Source: Folioceros fuciformis
Taxonomy: Eukaryota; Anthocerotophyta; Anthocerotopsida; Anthocerotales
Reading direction: 5' to 3'
Assembly (NCBI GenBank): GCA_049999805.1
Contig: JBNGIO010006345.1
Coordinates: 112,093-176,092 of the forward strand
Length of the DNA stretch: 64,000 nt
This document shows positions 32,288 through 41,968 of this stretch, piece after piece. The position numbers were made by a program, and so were the translations under genes. Each line of letters starts with the position of its first letter. The stretch's first letter is position 1. The notes below the pieces were generated by a model. That model was not told the origin of the DNA, did not search any database, and worked only from the letters and a program-made list of their open reading frames with translations.

Positions 32288-34762
32288 ATGGCTACGCTTG
32301 CAGCTCGTGTTGGTGAAAGATTGAGGGTGGCAGGAAATGAAGGGCTTTTGGCATCTGTAGCTTGGAGCAGGTTGTGTGAGCATGGCCAGCTCGAGGAGGC
32401 CTTTCAGGCAGTGGAGCTTATGGGCAGGCAAGGATCTGTGGCTTCTGCCGACGTGCTCTACCGCCTGCTGAAAGTTTGCGCTGCGAAGAAAGACCTAGGT
32501 GCTGGCAGGCGGGTGCATGCCCTTGCTGTGAGGAATGGGTACGAGAGCAACACCTTTCTCGGGAATCACTTCATCCGCATGTACGCTTCTCATGGCAGCT
32601 TATTGGAAGCAAACCGAGTTTTCATCCGACTTCCCTTCCCAGACACATTTGTGTGGGGGTCCATAATCTCAGCACATGCTGACAATGGGCAGGCTGAAAA
32701 GGCTGTACAGCTATATCGACAGATGCGGCGAACAGATGCCAAGCCCAATGACTTCATGTTCGTATCAGTCCTCAAGGCATGTGCCACTGCAGAAGATTTG
32801 GGGTCTGGCAAACTGGTCCATGAGGACGTGATGGACACTGGGTTTGAGTCGAATGTGTACGTAGGCAGTGCACTGGTGGATATGTATTCGAAATGTGGGA
32901 GTGTCAAGGATGCCCGTAGGGTGTTTGACAGCCTGCCTTCGAGGAATGTGGTTACATGGAGTGCCATGATTGCTGGATACACTCGACAGGGGCTTGCCCA
33001 GGAAGCCATTCAACTTTACTTGAGGATGCAGCAGGATGGGTTGCTGTCAGCTAATGTGATGACATTTGCCATTACTCTTAAGGCGTGTGGTGTTGCTGGG
33101 GATGAGAATGTTGGCAAGCAGATTCATGGTGAAATTCTCAAGAGAGGATTGGAAGCAGATGTTTTCGTTGGGAGCGCCCTGGTGGATATGTATGGCAAAT
33201 GCAGCAGCCTGGAGGATGCTCGCAGAGTTTTCGACAGACTGCCTGTTAGAAATGTTGTCACGTGGAATGCCATGATCGCAGGATATGCTCAGCATGGGCA
33301 GACTGAGAATGCGCTACGACTGTATGGCAGTATGCAGGAGGACAAGGGGATTGCAGCTGACCAGGGTACTTTCGTGGCCCTACTCAAAGCTTGTGCCAGC
33401 ACGGGAGCTGTAACAGAAGGCAAGAAGATTCATGTCAAGCTGAAGGAGAGTGGACTGGAATCAGATGTTTTCATCGGGAGCGCGCTGGTCGACATGTATG
33501 CCAAGTGTGGGAGCCTGGCGGATGCCCGGGCTGTGTTCGACAGGCTGACCGTGAAGACTGTGGTGACCTGGAATGGCATGCTTGCAGGGTATGCCCAGAA
33601 TGGCCTCGGCCAGGAAGCTGTCAAACTGTACGAGAGCATGCAGCAGGATGGCCGGGTACCAGCCAATGATAGCACCTTTGCCACCACTCTCAAGGCATGT
33701 GGGAGCGTAGGGGCCTTGCAGGAAGGCAAGCGGGTCCATTCACAGATACTGGAAAGGGGGTTGGAGCAAGATGTTTCTGTTGGAAGCACATTGGTGGACT
33801 TGTATGCCAAGTGTGGGAGCCTGGAAGATGCTCAGCTGGTTTTTGACAAATTGCCATGGACAGATGTGGTGACATGGAACGCCCTTATCAACGGTTATGG
33901 CCAACACAACCAATGCCTCCGAGCCATACGGTGTTTTGAGAAGATGTTGGAATGTGGAATTGAACCCACAGCTGGGTCATTCAACAGCGTTCTCGTTGCC
34001 TGTAGCCACGCTGGCCTCATGGACGAAGGCCAGCACTACTTCAACCTGATGACAGACCAGTACAGCATTCTACCAGGGATTGAGCATTACACAAGCATGG
34101 TGGATCTTCTCGGCAGAGCAGGCTTCCTGGATGAGGCGGAGAAACTTCTGCATACCATGCCATTTGAACATGATACTTGTGGTTGGAAGTCGTTGCTTAG
34201 TGCCTGCAAAAGCCATGGCAACATCCATGTAGGAAGGCGCTGCTTCTATCGGTTGGTAGACATGGAGCCGCAGGACTCAGCCGGGTATGCTCTCATGGCA
34301 AGCATCTATACAGATGCTGGCAGGCAGGAGGACGCACATCATATAGAGCTTCTCAGAGAAAGTGCTGGTGTTGATAAGAAGCTTGCTAAGGCGACGATAG
34401 AACTGAACCACCAGGTATACGAGTTCACTGTGGGGGACAAACGGGATGATGCTTCAGCCAAGCTGAAGAACCTGACTGAGCGGTGGAAGTTGGAAGCAAA
34501 AGAGGCCTCCAAATCACAATGCAGCAAAGACATAGAAGATGCCTTGTGTGAGCATGCCGAGAAACTGGCAGTAGCCTTTGGGCTCCTCAACACTCCAGAC
34601 GGCACCACTCTTGTGGTGACCAAAAACCTGAGGATGTGCGACCACTGTCATAGTGGCACCAAAATAATCTCTACCTTAGAGAAGAGGGAGATAATAGTTC
34701 GAGATGCTCACCGTGTACATCACTTCAAAGAAGGGTTTTGCTCTTGTGGGGATCGCTTTTGA
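32288..34762 (+). CDS. PPR protein with variant DYW:KP domain
   Basis: Intronless, 824 aa from ATG 32288. About sixteen to twenty P, L and S motifs precede an E1-E2 region. The box that reads KPGxSWIE in standard proteins reads KKLAKATIELNHQVYEF here. The deaminase-like end (residues 753-824) keeps the zinc and catalytic set: H756-A-E758, C784-DH-C787-H, VHHF and CSC, but closes GDRF instead of GDYW. These are the marks of the DYW:KP group, linked by comparative and transfer work to U-to-C editing of organelle transcripts. The linker between E2 and the HxE motif is short. The N-terminal 20 residues (MATLAARVGERLRVAGNEG) are basic and amphipathic, which fits mitochondrial or plastid import. 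Confidence 0.92.
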   Translation: MATLAARVGERLRVAGNEGLLASVAWSRLCEHGQLEEAFQAVELMGRQGSVASADVLYRLLKVCAAKKDLGAGRRVHALAVRNGYESNTFLGNHFIRMYASHGSLLEANRVFIRLPFPDTFVWGSIISAHADNGQAEKAVQLYRQMRRTDAKPNDFMFVSVLKACATAEDLGSGKLVHEDVMDTGFESNVYVGSALVDMYSKCGSVKDARRVFDSLPSRNVVTWSAMIAGYTRQGLAQEAIQLYLRMQQDGLLSANVMTFAITLKACGVAGDENVGKQIHGEILKRGLEADVFVGSALVDMYGKCSSLEDARRVFDRLPVRNVVTWNAMIAGYAQHGQTENALRLYGSMQEDKGIAADQGTFVALLKACASTGAVTEGKKIHVKLKESGLESDVFIGSALVDMYAKCGSLADARAVFDRLTVKTVVTWNGMLAGYAQNGLGQEAVKLYESMQQDGRVPANDSTFATTLKACGSVGALQEGKRVHSQILERGLEQDVSVGSTLVDLYAKCGSLEDAQLVFDKLPWTDVVTWNALINGYGQHNQCLRAIRCFEKMLECGIEPTAGSFNSVLVACSHAGLMDEGQHYFNLMTDQYSILPGIEHYTSMVDLLGRAGFLDEAEKLLHTMPFEHDTCGWKSLLSACKSHGNIHVGRRCFYRLVDMEPQDSAGYALMASIYTDAGRQEDAHHIELLRESAGVDKKLAKATIELNHQVYEFTVGDKRDDASAKLKNLTERWKLEAKEASKSQCSKDIEDALCEHAEKLAVAFGLLNTPDGTTLVVTKNLRMCDHCHSGTKIISTLEKREIIVRDAHRVHHFKEGFCSCGDRF

Positions 34763-35211
34763 CAAGTGACCGGCTTCTCCCTCCTGTGCACACGGAACGG
34801 CCATGGTGCGCAAACCAAGCTTCCCAACCACTAACTCTCACCAAACAGGTGTACACGTCAGGGACCCTTGGTTGGAGGGACGGTACTCGGTGGCAAAGCC
34901 ATCTGCTACTCGTCGGCACCAATGTTTTTCTGATGGCCACGACATATGAAGAAATCGCGATCAATGGGTTGTGGTTTACTTTCCATGAGTTGTCGAGCGC
35001 TCTCTGCACTGCAAAAGGACAAGTGTGGCAATGCTCTGTTAGGGTAATGCCCTGTTAGGGTAATTCCCGGGCGGGACTACTTGTTACTCGTCCATTGTGA
35101 AATCTTTCCCTTCCACAGACTGGTGGTGGCCGTGTACAACAATTGGGATACTGGAACACTGATGTACAATTATCTACAACGGTGGGTTGACCACTAGGTT
35201 GTCAATAAGTC
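34763..35211. other. Intergenic gap between convergent genes
   Basis: The DYW:KP PPR gene and the EXPP1-like gene converge here. GTTAGGGTAAT-like text is repeated at about 35038 and 35052. No gene is seen. Confidence 0.45.
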
Positions 35212-36711
35212 CTACTTCTCATCGTCTGAAAGAAGGAGACAGGAGCCGTCGTCGTAGTTGGCCAAAGGGTTGAAGAAGGGGTTCCCAGGGTCTGTGCAAC
35301 CTGGTACCAAGTCAAGCTCACAGCGGTCACCCTGCCAGATGGGCATATCATCGCCAAGTCAGTAAAGGAGAAGCAAGCTGATTTTCCCATACTAATGCCC
35401 TGCGTGAGAAGGGTCAGAGTGTAAGCGCCTCTCACCCCATCGTGATAAAGTCCAGCTATAGCACACCGATCTTGAAATAGGACAGCATCCGGGAAGATAA
35501 CTCTAGCGCATGCTCCATCTGCTGAGAGCTCCTTGGCGAGCTCCTGCGTGACCTCGCTCCAAATTAGTGTCTGGTATTCGAGTTACGTGCTACTGTTATT
35601 GCAAAAGAAGTGTCAGGTTACGGACCTCATTGACGTACTCGACAGGCTTGTTCTTAAGCTTTTTGGGGACCTCCAGAGTGAGAGTGTAAGATTGAGTCCA
35701 ATTGGTCCCATCAGTGAACGAGAACACGATAGTAAGAGCTGCAAACATTCCAACCCATATCAGAGGAGCACAATGAATACATGTCACAAGTTGCTTGCGT
35801 CGGAAATCCCTCCCGGGATTTCTAGGCATACCATGAACAGGGACATTCATCTTGATGGTGTACAAAGCATCACACTTGAGTCCTCTTTCCTTCCTAGTCA
35901 TCACCCTAGGCTCGCCACTACACATGACCGGCTGATTGAAGCCACCTGCATATACGACTCTAAGGTCAACCACCGTTAAAGCAAGAGAAGCCACAACGAC
36001 ATACACAACGCAACTGCTACAGAACTTCACCGTTAAAGCCGATGCCATATTCTGCATCCGGCTGCAGATTGCTTGCAGCTGGGTTGAAATAGATGGTGAG
36101 TGGTTCTCCCTACCACAAGCACTGGAGACATCACGAACATGGCCAACTTCCTACGAGGACTTCGTGCGACAGACAGACAGAAATAGAACCTGCCGCTCAG
36201 ACATGACATCCAAATGGTTCACTCACAGAAGCAGGAGGCCGCCCGGTTCCGGTCTCCCAGTACACTGGGTAGCGGCCCATTTCAAATTTAGACCAGCTCG
36301 GCAGCGTGTACCTGCAGAAATGCGTCAGTGTAGGCATTGAACAGAACAAGGCATCACCCAGAGCTGCGGAAGGTCGATAAATGCTGTACTCACTGTTCAG
36401 GGATCGTGTCCACAGCCACGGCTGCGGAAATTTTCCTAAACAAAGCCTGCTGAGGTTGGAGTTGCGCAACCCTTGGAGCAGCCCTGGCAATCTTGGATCC
36501 CGCGAATTGCGAAACTGCCAAGGACGAAGAAGATCAGAGTGACAGACCACCAACCAGACCGCAAGATACAAACAAGAAAACGGAAGAAGATGCAGCTACC
36601 GAACGGGGCCGGCGATGCCGCGGGCGAAGACCGTGAGCTTGGCCCGGCGTTGGAAGAAGGACCACAAACGGGCTTCACGACCAGCGTCGAGGAAGACAAG
36701 GTGATCGCCAT
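35212..36711 (-). CDS. EXPP1-like conserved plant protein
   Basis: Eight exons on the minus strand (36711-36600, 36514-36394, 36311-36227, 36109-36031, 35945-35832, 35738-35626, 35543-35436, 35331-35212) give 283 aa with all phases in agreement. The sequence follows a plant-wide family known to me as EXPP1/At3g44150-like: LTIYFNPAASNL, GGFNQPVMCSGEPRVMTRKE, FSFTDGTNW, VPKKLKNKPVEYVNE, LSADGACARVIFPD, and a cysteine-rich end GDRCELDLVPGCTDPGNPFF with NPLANYDDGSC. The first 40 residues are rich in Ser, Ala and Pro and could be a plastid transit peptide. The biochemical role is not known. The family name is from memory; the exon structure is from the sequence. Confidence 0.8.
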
Positions 36712-37036
36712 CTCTTCTACCCGAACGCGATACCAGCACGCTCTGAATTGTCAAGAGCAGCCGAGACGGTGGCTTGGGGATCAAGTGAAGACGAAGTGTA
36801 AGACACCCAGTGATATTTTGGATTTGTGGTGGCCAGCAAAATTCCGAGAATGTAAATGCCAGACGTGTTTATCTTACTAATGGGCACTTTAGTGCATGAT
36901 GCCAGTAGAGTAAGTCACCTCTCATCAACACTATGCACAACCCGGCAGTGGATGCCAGATTTTTATCCGAGATTCGAGGTGGGTTTTGTACAGAGCTATG
37001 AGTATCCTGGATACTTCCTACACGACGTATCCGAAG
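36712..37036. other. Intergenic, no gene recognised
   Basis: A 325-bp gap between the EXPP1-like start and the 3' end of the next PPR gene, both on the minus strand. Confidence 0.45.
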
Positions 37037-40000
37037 TCAATGCCGGTCCCCACACGAACAGAAACCGTTCACAAAACGGTGGACACGGTGTGCATCTCTG
37101 ACTATAATCTCTCGTTCTTCGATCCTGGACATGAGTTTGGTGCCACTGTGACAGTCGTCACACATTCGAAGACTCTTGGTCACTAACAAAGTTGTGCCCT
37201 GTGGAGTGTTCAGGAGACCATACGCCAAAGCTAGTTTCTCAGCGTGACCACACAGGGCGTCTTGGTTCCCAGAATCCTTCTCTCCCAGCACCTGCGAGTT
37301 CACACTGGATAGCTTGGAGGAGGTGTCCTCACTTGCCTCGCCCACCATGAACGAGTGTACTTTGCTGTTTACCTCAATCCAAGCCCTTGCAGGGAGCTTG
37401 CAAGCCCCTGAAGTTTTCCTTAAACCATCCAGTTTTGCCACATCTGTCCACCGACCAGCGTTGGCGTATATGTCTGCAAGGAGTGCATAAGAAGCGGTGT
37501 TTTGCGGATCAAAGCTTGTGAGCTGGTGAAAACATTTCTCCCCTCGCTCAGCATCACCGTGACTCCTGCACGCAGTCAGCAATGATGTCCATCCTACGAT
37601 GTTCGACCGCAATGGCAGAGTCTGCAACATCAGTTCTGCCTCATGTAGTCGGCCCGAGCGCCCAAGAACATCCACCACACAGTTGTAGTGCTGAGCGGTG
37701 GGGCTTATGCCATGGTCTTCCACCATGATCTTCAAATACTGGTGAGCCTTATCTACAAGTCCCTGGTGGCTGCATGCCACAAGGACAGATGTGAAGGTAG
37801 CCTCATTGGGCGAAACCCCATGCTTTTGCATCTCTTGAAAGCAATCCAGTGCTAGTTTACTAGCACTCTGTTGTGCGTAGCCATTCAACAAAGAGTTCCA
37901 TGTCACCACATCTTTTGAGGGCAATCTATCGAACACTTCGCGGGCCTCCTTCAGGCAACCACACTTGGCATACATGTCTACCAGACAGTTCCCAACAATT
38001 AGGTCCCCTTGCAGTCCCCTTTCCTGAATTTCGGCATGAAGCTGCTGGCCCTGGCACACAGCTCCCACGCTGGCACAAGCATTTAGAAGACATGCATAGG
38101 TTACCGGAGACACGACAGAGGAGCCGTCTCGCTGCATCCTGGCATAAAGAGCAAGTGCTTCGTGACTGAGGCCATGCTTTGCATTCGCTGCGATCAAGGT
38201 ATTCCATGTGACCACATCCCTTGATGGCAACATATCAAACACTCTCTGACCATCTTCCAAGCTGCCACACTTTGCATACATGTCCACCAGGGCGTTTCCC
38301 ACAACAACGTCTGATTCCAGCCCTTTCGCCAAAATCTCACGATGAAGCTCTTTGCCCTCTTCCAACGCCCCGAGGGACGTACTCGCTTTCAGGAGACAGA
38401 CAAATGTAGCACAGCTGGGTTGTATGGGGCTTTCCTGACACATGCATGCATAGAGGGAAAGGGCTTCCCGACCAAGTCCATGCTCAGCATACCCCGCAAG
38501 CATGGCATTCCATGTAACCACATCTTTTGTGGGCAATTGGTCGAATAACGTGCGAGCATCTTTCAAGCTGCCACACCTTGCATACCCAGCAATCATGGCA
38601 GTCCAGGAAACTGCATCTTTTGTTTCCAAACCCTCAAACACTTTGCGGGCATCCTCCAAGCTTCCACACTTCGCATACATGTCCACGAGGGAGTTCCCAA
38701 CAACCACATCAGCTTCCAGTTGCCTTTCTCGAATTTGAGAGTGGATCTGCCTACCCTGCTGTATAGCTCCACTTGTTCCACATGCTTTCAAGAGGCACAC
38801 AAACATAACCATATCAGCCACAGCCACGCCCTGCTGTTGCATGTCTGCATAGAGTGCAAGGGCTTCTTGACCACAGCCATGGTTGGCATATCCTGCAATC
38901 ATCGCAGTCCAAACCATGACATCTTTTGCGGGCAAGGCATCAAAAACACTTCGGGCATCCTGTAGGCTTCCACACTTCGCATACATGTCCACCAGGCTGT
39001 TCGCAATCATAAGATCGCCTTCCAAACCTGTGTCCCGAATTTGTACATGAATTGCCTTCCCCTCACACAACGCTTTAATGCTGGCACAGGCTTTCAGAAG
39101 GCACAGGAATGTAACACGGTTGGCTTTGTTGAACCCCTCCTGTTGCATTCTTGCATACAGGGTAAGGGCTTCGTGACCGAGCCCATGCTCCGAATACCCT
39201 GCAATCAAGGCATTCCAAGTCACCACATCTTTCACACCCAAACTGTCAAATACTCTTTGAGCATCCTCCAAGCTCTTGCATTTTGCATACATGTCCACGA
39301 GACAGCTGCCGACAAATAAATCAGGCTCATCCATTTGGCTGAGAAGATCAGCATGGATTTTCTTTCCAGACACCAAATTCTTGGCCGTGGCACAAGCTTT
39401 GAGAACTGCTGCAAATATGTGTCCGTTTGGTTTCACAGGCGACTCTAGCATCTGCTCGTATAATTCAAGGGCGTGCATATACTGTCCACGCTCTGCGTGT
39501 GACACAATAATAAAAAACCATGAATAGCTGTTTGGCGCAGGTATTTTGGTGAAAACCCCCGTTGCTTCCTCCAAACTTCCATAAGCTGCATACACCTGGA
39601 GGATGTGGTTGGCCAAGAATATGTTTGACTGGTTCCCGCTTTCGAGGGTAAGCGCATGTATCCACCTGCCAGCAGTCACATCTTTAGAGGCGGCACACGC
39701 TCTGAGGACACGACAGTAAAGAGATGGGGGCACATAAGATCCTCGCTGCACCAAGAGGTCCAACGCTTCAACAGTTTCAGTGACCTGCTTGTCTTCAGAT
39801 GGATAGAGGTGGCCTTCAGGATTCCAGGTGCCTGCCCTGCAAGATTAAAGACTGTGAAAAGACAACGGTTCACAACATTTACTTACAAAGCCATCTAGTC
39901 TCAAGTGTGGAAAGCCATGCATCTTTGCGAAGATAATTTGATGCAAGAAAATGAGAGTCGGACCTCCCAGACTGCTGCACGTCAGCTTCTCGAGTTGCAG

Positions 40001-40106
40001 TTGGTTGGAACCTTAAAGCGCTCTGCACACTGCCCTGCCAATCTCTTTTTCCTCGAACCCCAGAGACGGCAAATCTTTTAATAGTGGACCTCCCTATGCT
40101 GGACAT
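37037..40106 (-). CDS. PPR protein with variant DYW:KP domain, two exons
   Basis: Exon 1 is 40106-39887 and exon 2 is 39831-37037 (55-bp intron), giving 1004 aa. The single long frame begins only with TTG at 39763, and a true ATG is found in the small upstream exon. That exon supplies a basic, Ser-rich leader (MSSIGRSTIKRFAVSGVRGK) typical of a mitochondrial presequence. Some twenty-odd PPR motifs follow. The E2 box reads KLPARAWIEVNSKVHSFMV, close to the KPAxAxIE form of DYW:KP proteins. The end (residues 933-1004) keeps H936-A-E938, C964-DD-C967-H, VHRF and CSC, and closes GDRH. It is similar to the PPR at 32288 in the last 72 residues. Candidate U-to-C editing factor. Confidence 0.9.
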
Positions 40107-40567
40107 GGTGTGGATACACTATGTACCTGAGGTGGCCTGGACGGTCTATCGAGCAGTCTATGATTGTCAAGCCCTGTAAGCATGTAAGGCTATGGGCTGG
40201 ACGGTTGCAGCAACAATGGGGGGAGGAACAGTTGCAGAATCCAGAGAGGACTCACAATCCGAGAGAAATCGCTTTCATCTCTGCTAGTGTTACTCTTTCC
40301 TTCAAAGAACGTATCCTTGGGACATCCGAACAAACAATTTGTAGCAGTATTGATAAGTCATATTTCCACCTACTAATGTCAGTAATCCTAAGCCCTGACT
40401 ACTCTTGCTACAGAAGAGAAGCAGCCAAACGTCTGCGAGCCGAATCAGATGCCGACTCTGTGTTGAGACTGGTGTCTGGGTGACCAAGTAGAGGGGGGGG
40501 GGACAGCATCTTGTTCCCAGAGAGGGCACATATCAAACGCTGACCTCAGCAGTTGCATCAGCACAGC
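40107..40567. other. Intergenic, contains a G-run
   Basis: PPR upstream region and SPT4 3' side. A run of about eleven G lies at 40491-40501. No gene recognised. Confidence 0.45.
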
Positions 40568-41255
40568 TTACGAGTGAGGCACATATCTCACATTGTGATC
40601 CTCGCAAATAGCCTGCGCATCGCAAATGGCAGCAAAGACAGGACCGAGTCAACCTGATGGACGCAAGAAGGGAAACAAAAACAAGCCATCATTCTCAACA
40701 AGAAGTGGAACCTCATGCGCTAGATGGCTACCTGCATTTCCTCACTCAATTCACCAGTAACCGACAGTGCATAGCAGCCGGGGACAAACTTTCCTGTTCC
40801 ACATAAACTTGTGAGCTGCAGTCACAGTGAAAATAACCTAAAAGTCACTACCAACACAGCGGGTGACACTGACCTATCCTGAGCCAACGTGCTGCCCAGC
40901 TGGCTTTCGGATCCATGGAAGAAATAATCCTGCAAGCCCAGAGCACACCATCAGCTCATGAGGACAACAGCACAGCACCACCCAAGTAGAGGGCGTAGCA
41001 TACCCTGTGAAATTGGGTGATGTGCACTCCAAAACCCTCTCCTGGTCGTGATCCATGCTGAACCACGGGCAGTTCTCGCATCCAACTTCCTTGAACTGCA
41101 GTCGCACAAATGAGAAGAAGGCTCTAAAGACTGACGAAAGAAGCAAAAACTTAGCCAATGCGCAAAGCAGACCTCACCTGCTCATACGTCTTGATCAGAC
41201 TGCACCGCAGGCAAACCCTCAACTCCCGACCAAAGCTCGTGGGCACCTGCGCCAT
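40568..41255 (-). CDS. SPT4: Transcription elongation factor SPT4
   Basis: Five small exons (41255-41178, 41095-41004, 40929-40874, 40793-40732, 40612-40568) give 110 aa, close to the usual length. SPT4 pairs with SPT5 as DSIF and keeps RNA polymerase II processive. The four zinc-binding cysteines are clear: CLRC in exon 1 and CENC in exon 2. Other blocks are SFGRELRVCLRC, VLECTSPNFTG, DPKASWAARWLRIGKFVPGC and YALSVTGELSEEMQ. Exons this small hide the gene from simple ORF searching. It lies head to tail with the PPR gene 460 bp downstream. Confidence 0.95.
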
Positions 41256-41968
41256 TCCTCCTCAGGACCCCGATTACCAGCTCCCGGTCAGAAGGCGCTC
41301 TGCTACCTTCTTCTGGTCTGGTCGCACACCGATATGCTGTTACCGTCTCTCGGTGTGAAAGGACAAAGACGAAGGGGTCTCTGTATTTTACCTTTTTTTG
41401 TTTTTGCTATACGCTGGCTTTAATCCCACCTCGCCGAAAACCAACAAACCACAAAGCGCTACTGTAAACATGAAATCCACATACAGGTACAGGTACATAC
41501 ATACATACATACATACATACATGCATACATACATGCATACATACTTCACTGGTTTAGGAAGTACATAAACTAGGTCCTGTACTGTACATGTACGCATACA
41601 GCTTGCAAGAGTGGCAGGACAAAAATTCCTCCTGTGGTCTGAGGTACCTTCGGTCCATTCACTGGCTGGCACAAAATGACGATTCCGTGCCATGGATTTT
41701 GGTGTGTGGGTGACATGGATTTGGTCAGCAGCTCGAGGGTGTTGGATCTGGCTTTGCTGTTGTCTGTTGAAAGGAGTCCATCCCATTCTGGGCACAAGAG
41801 GTCCCTTGCCGTGTGGCTGGAAAAGCGGACTGCCTGGTTGCAGAATCACTTTCTGGTCCAGAATCCTCGACGTGTTGTTTGCAGGGGAGCGGTTTACACT
41901 GTCTCTGCGTCAATTGTGGCTGCTAGGCGTGAGGGGTATCTTTCTATGTATTGTACATCGTCAATGGA
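41256..41968. other. Intergenic region between SPT4 and a PPR gene
   Basis: It holds the microsatellite and short frames. One frame from an ATG at about 41715 to 41972 codes for a basic, Ser-rich leader that ends in another frame just as the PPR frame opens; it could be a 5' exon joined by splicing, but I found no clean junction. Confidence 0.4.
41494..41544. repeat. (CATA)n microsatellite
   Basis: About twelve units of CATA with two CATG variants. It lies in the gap between SPT4 and the next PPR gene. Confidence 0.9.

Noticed and set aside
41494-41544. CRISPR-like or regulatory array
   Set aside because: It is a plain (CATA)n microsatellite.
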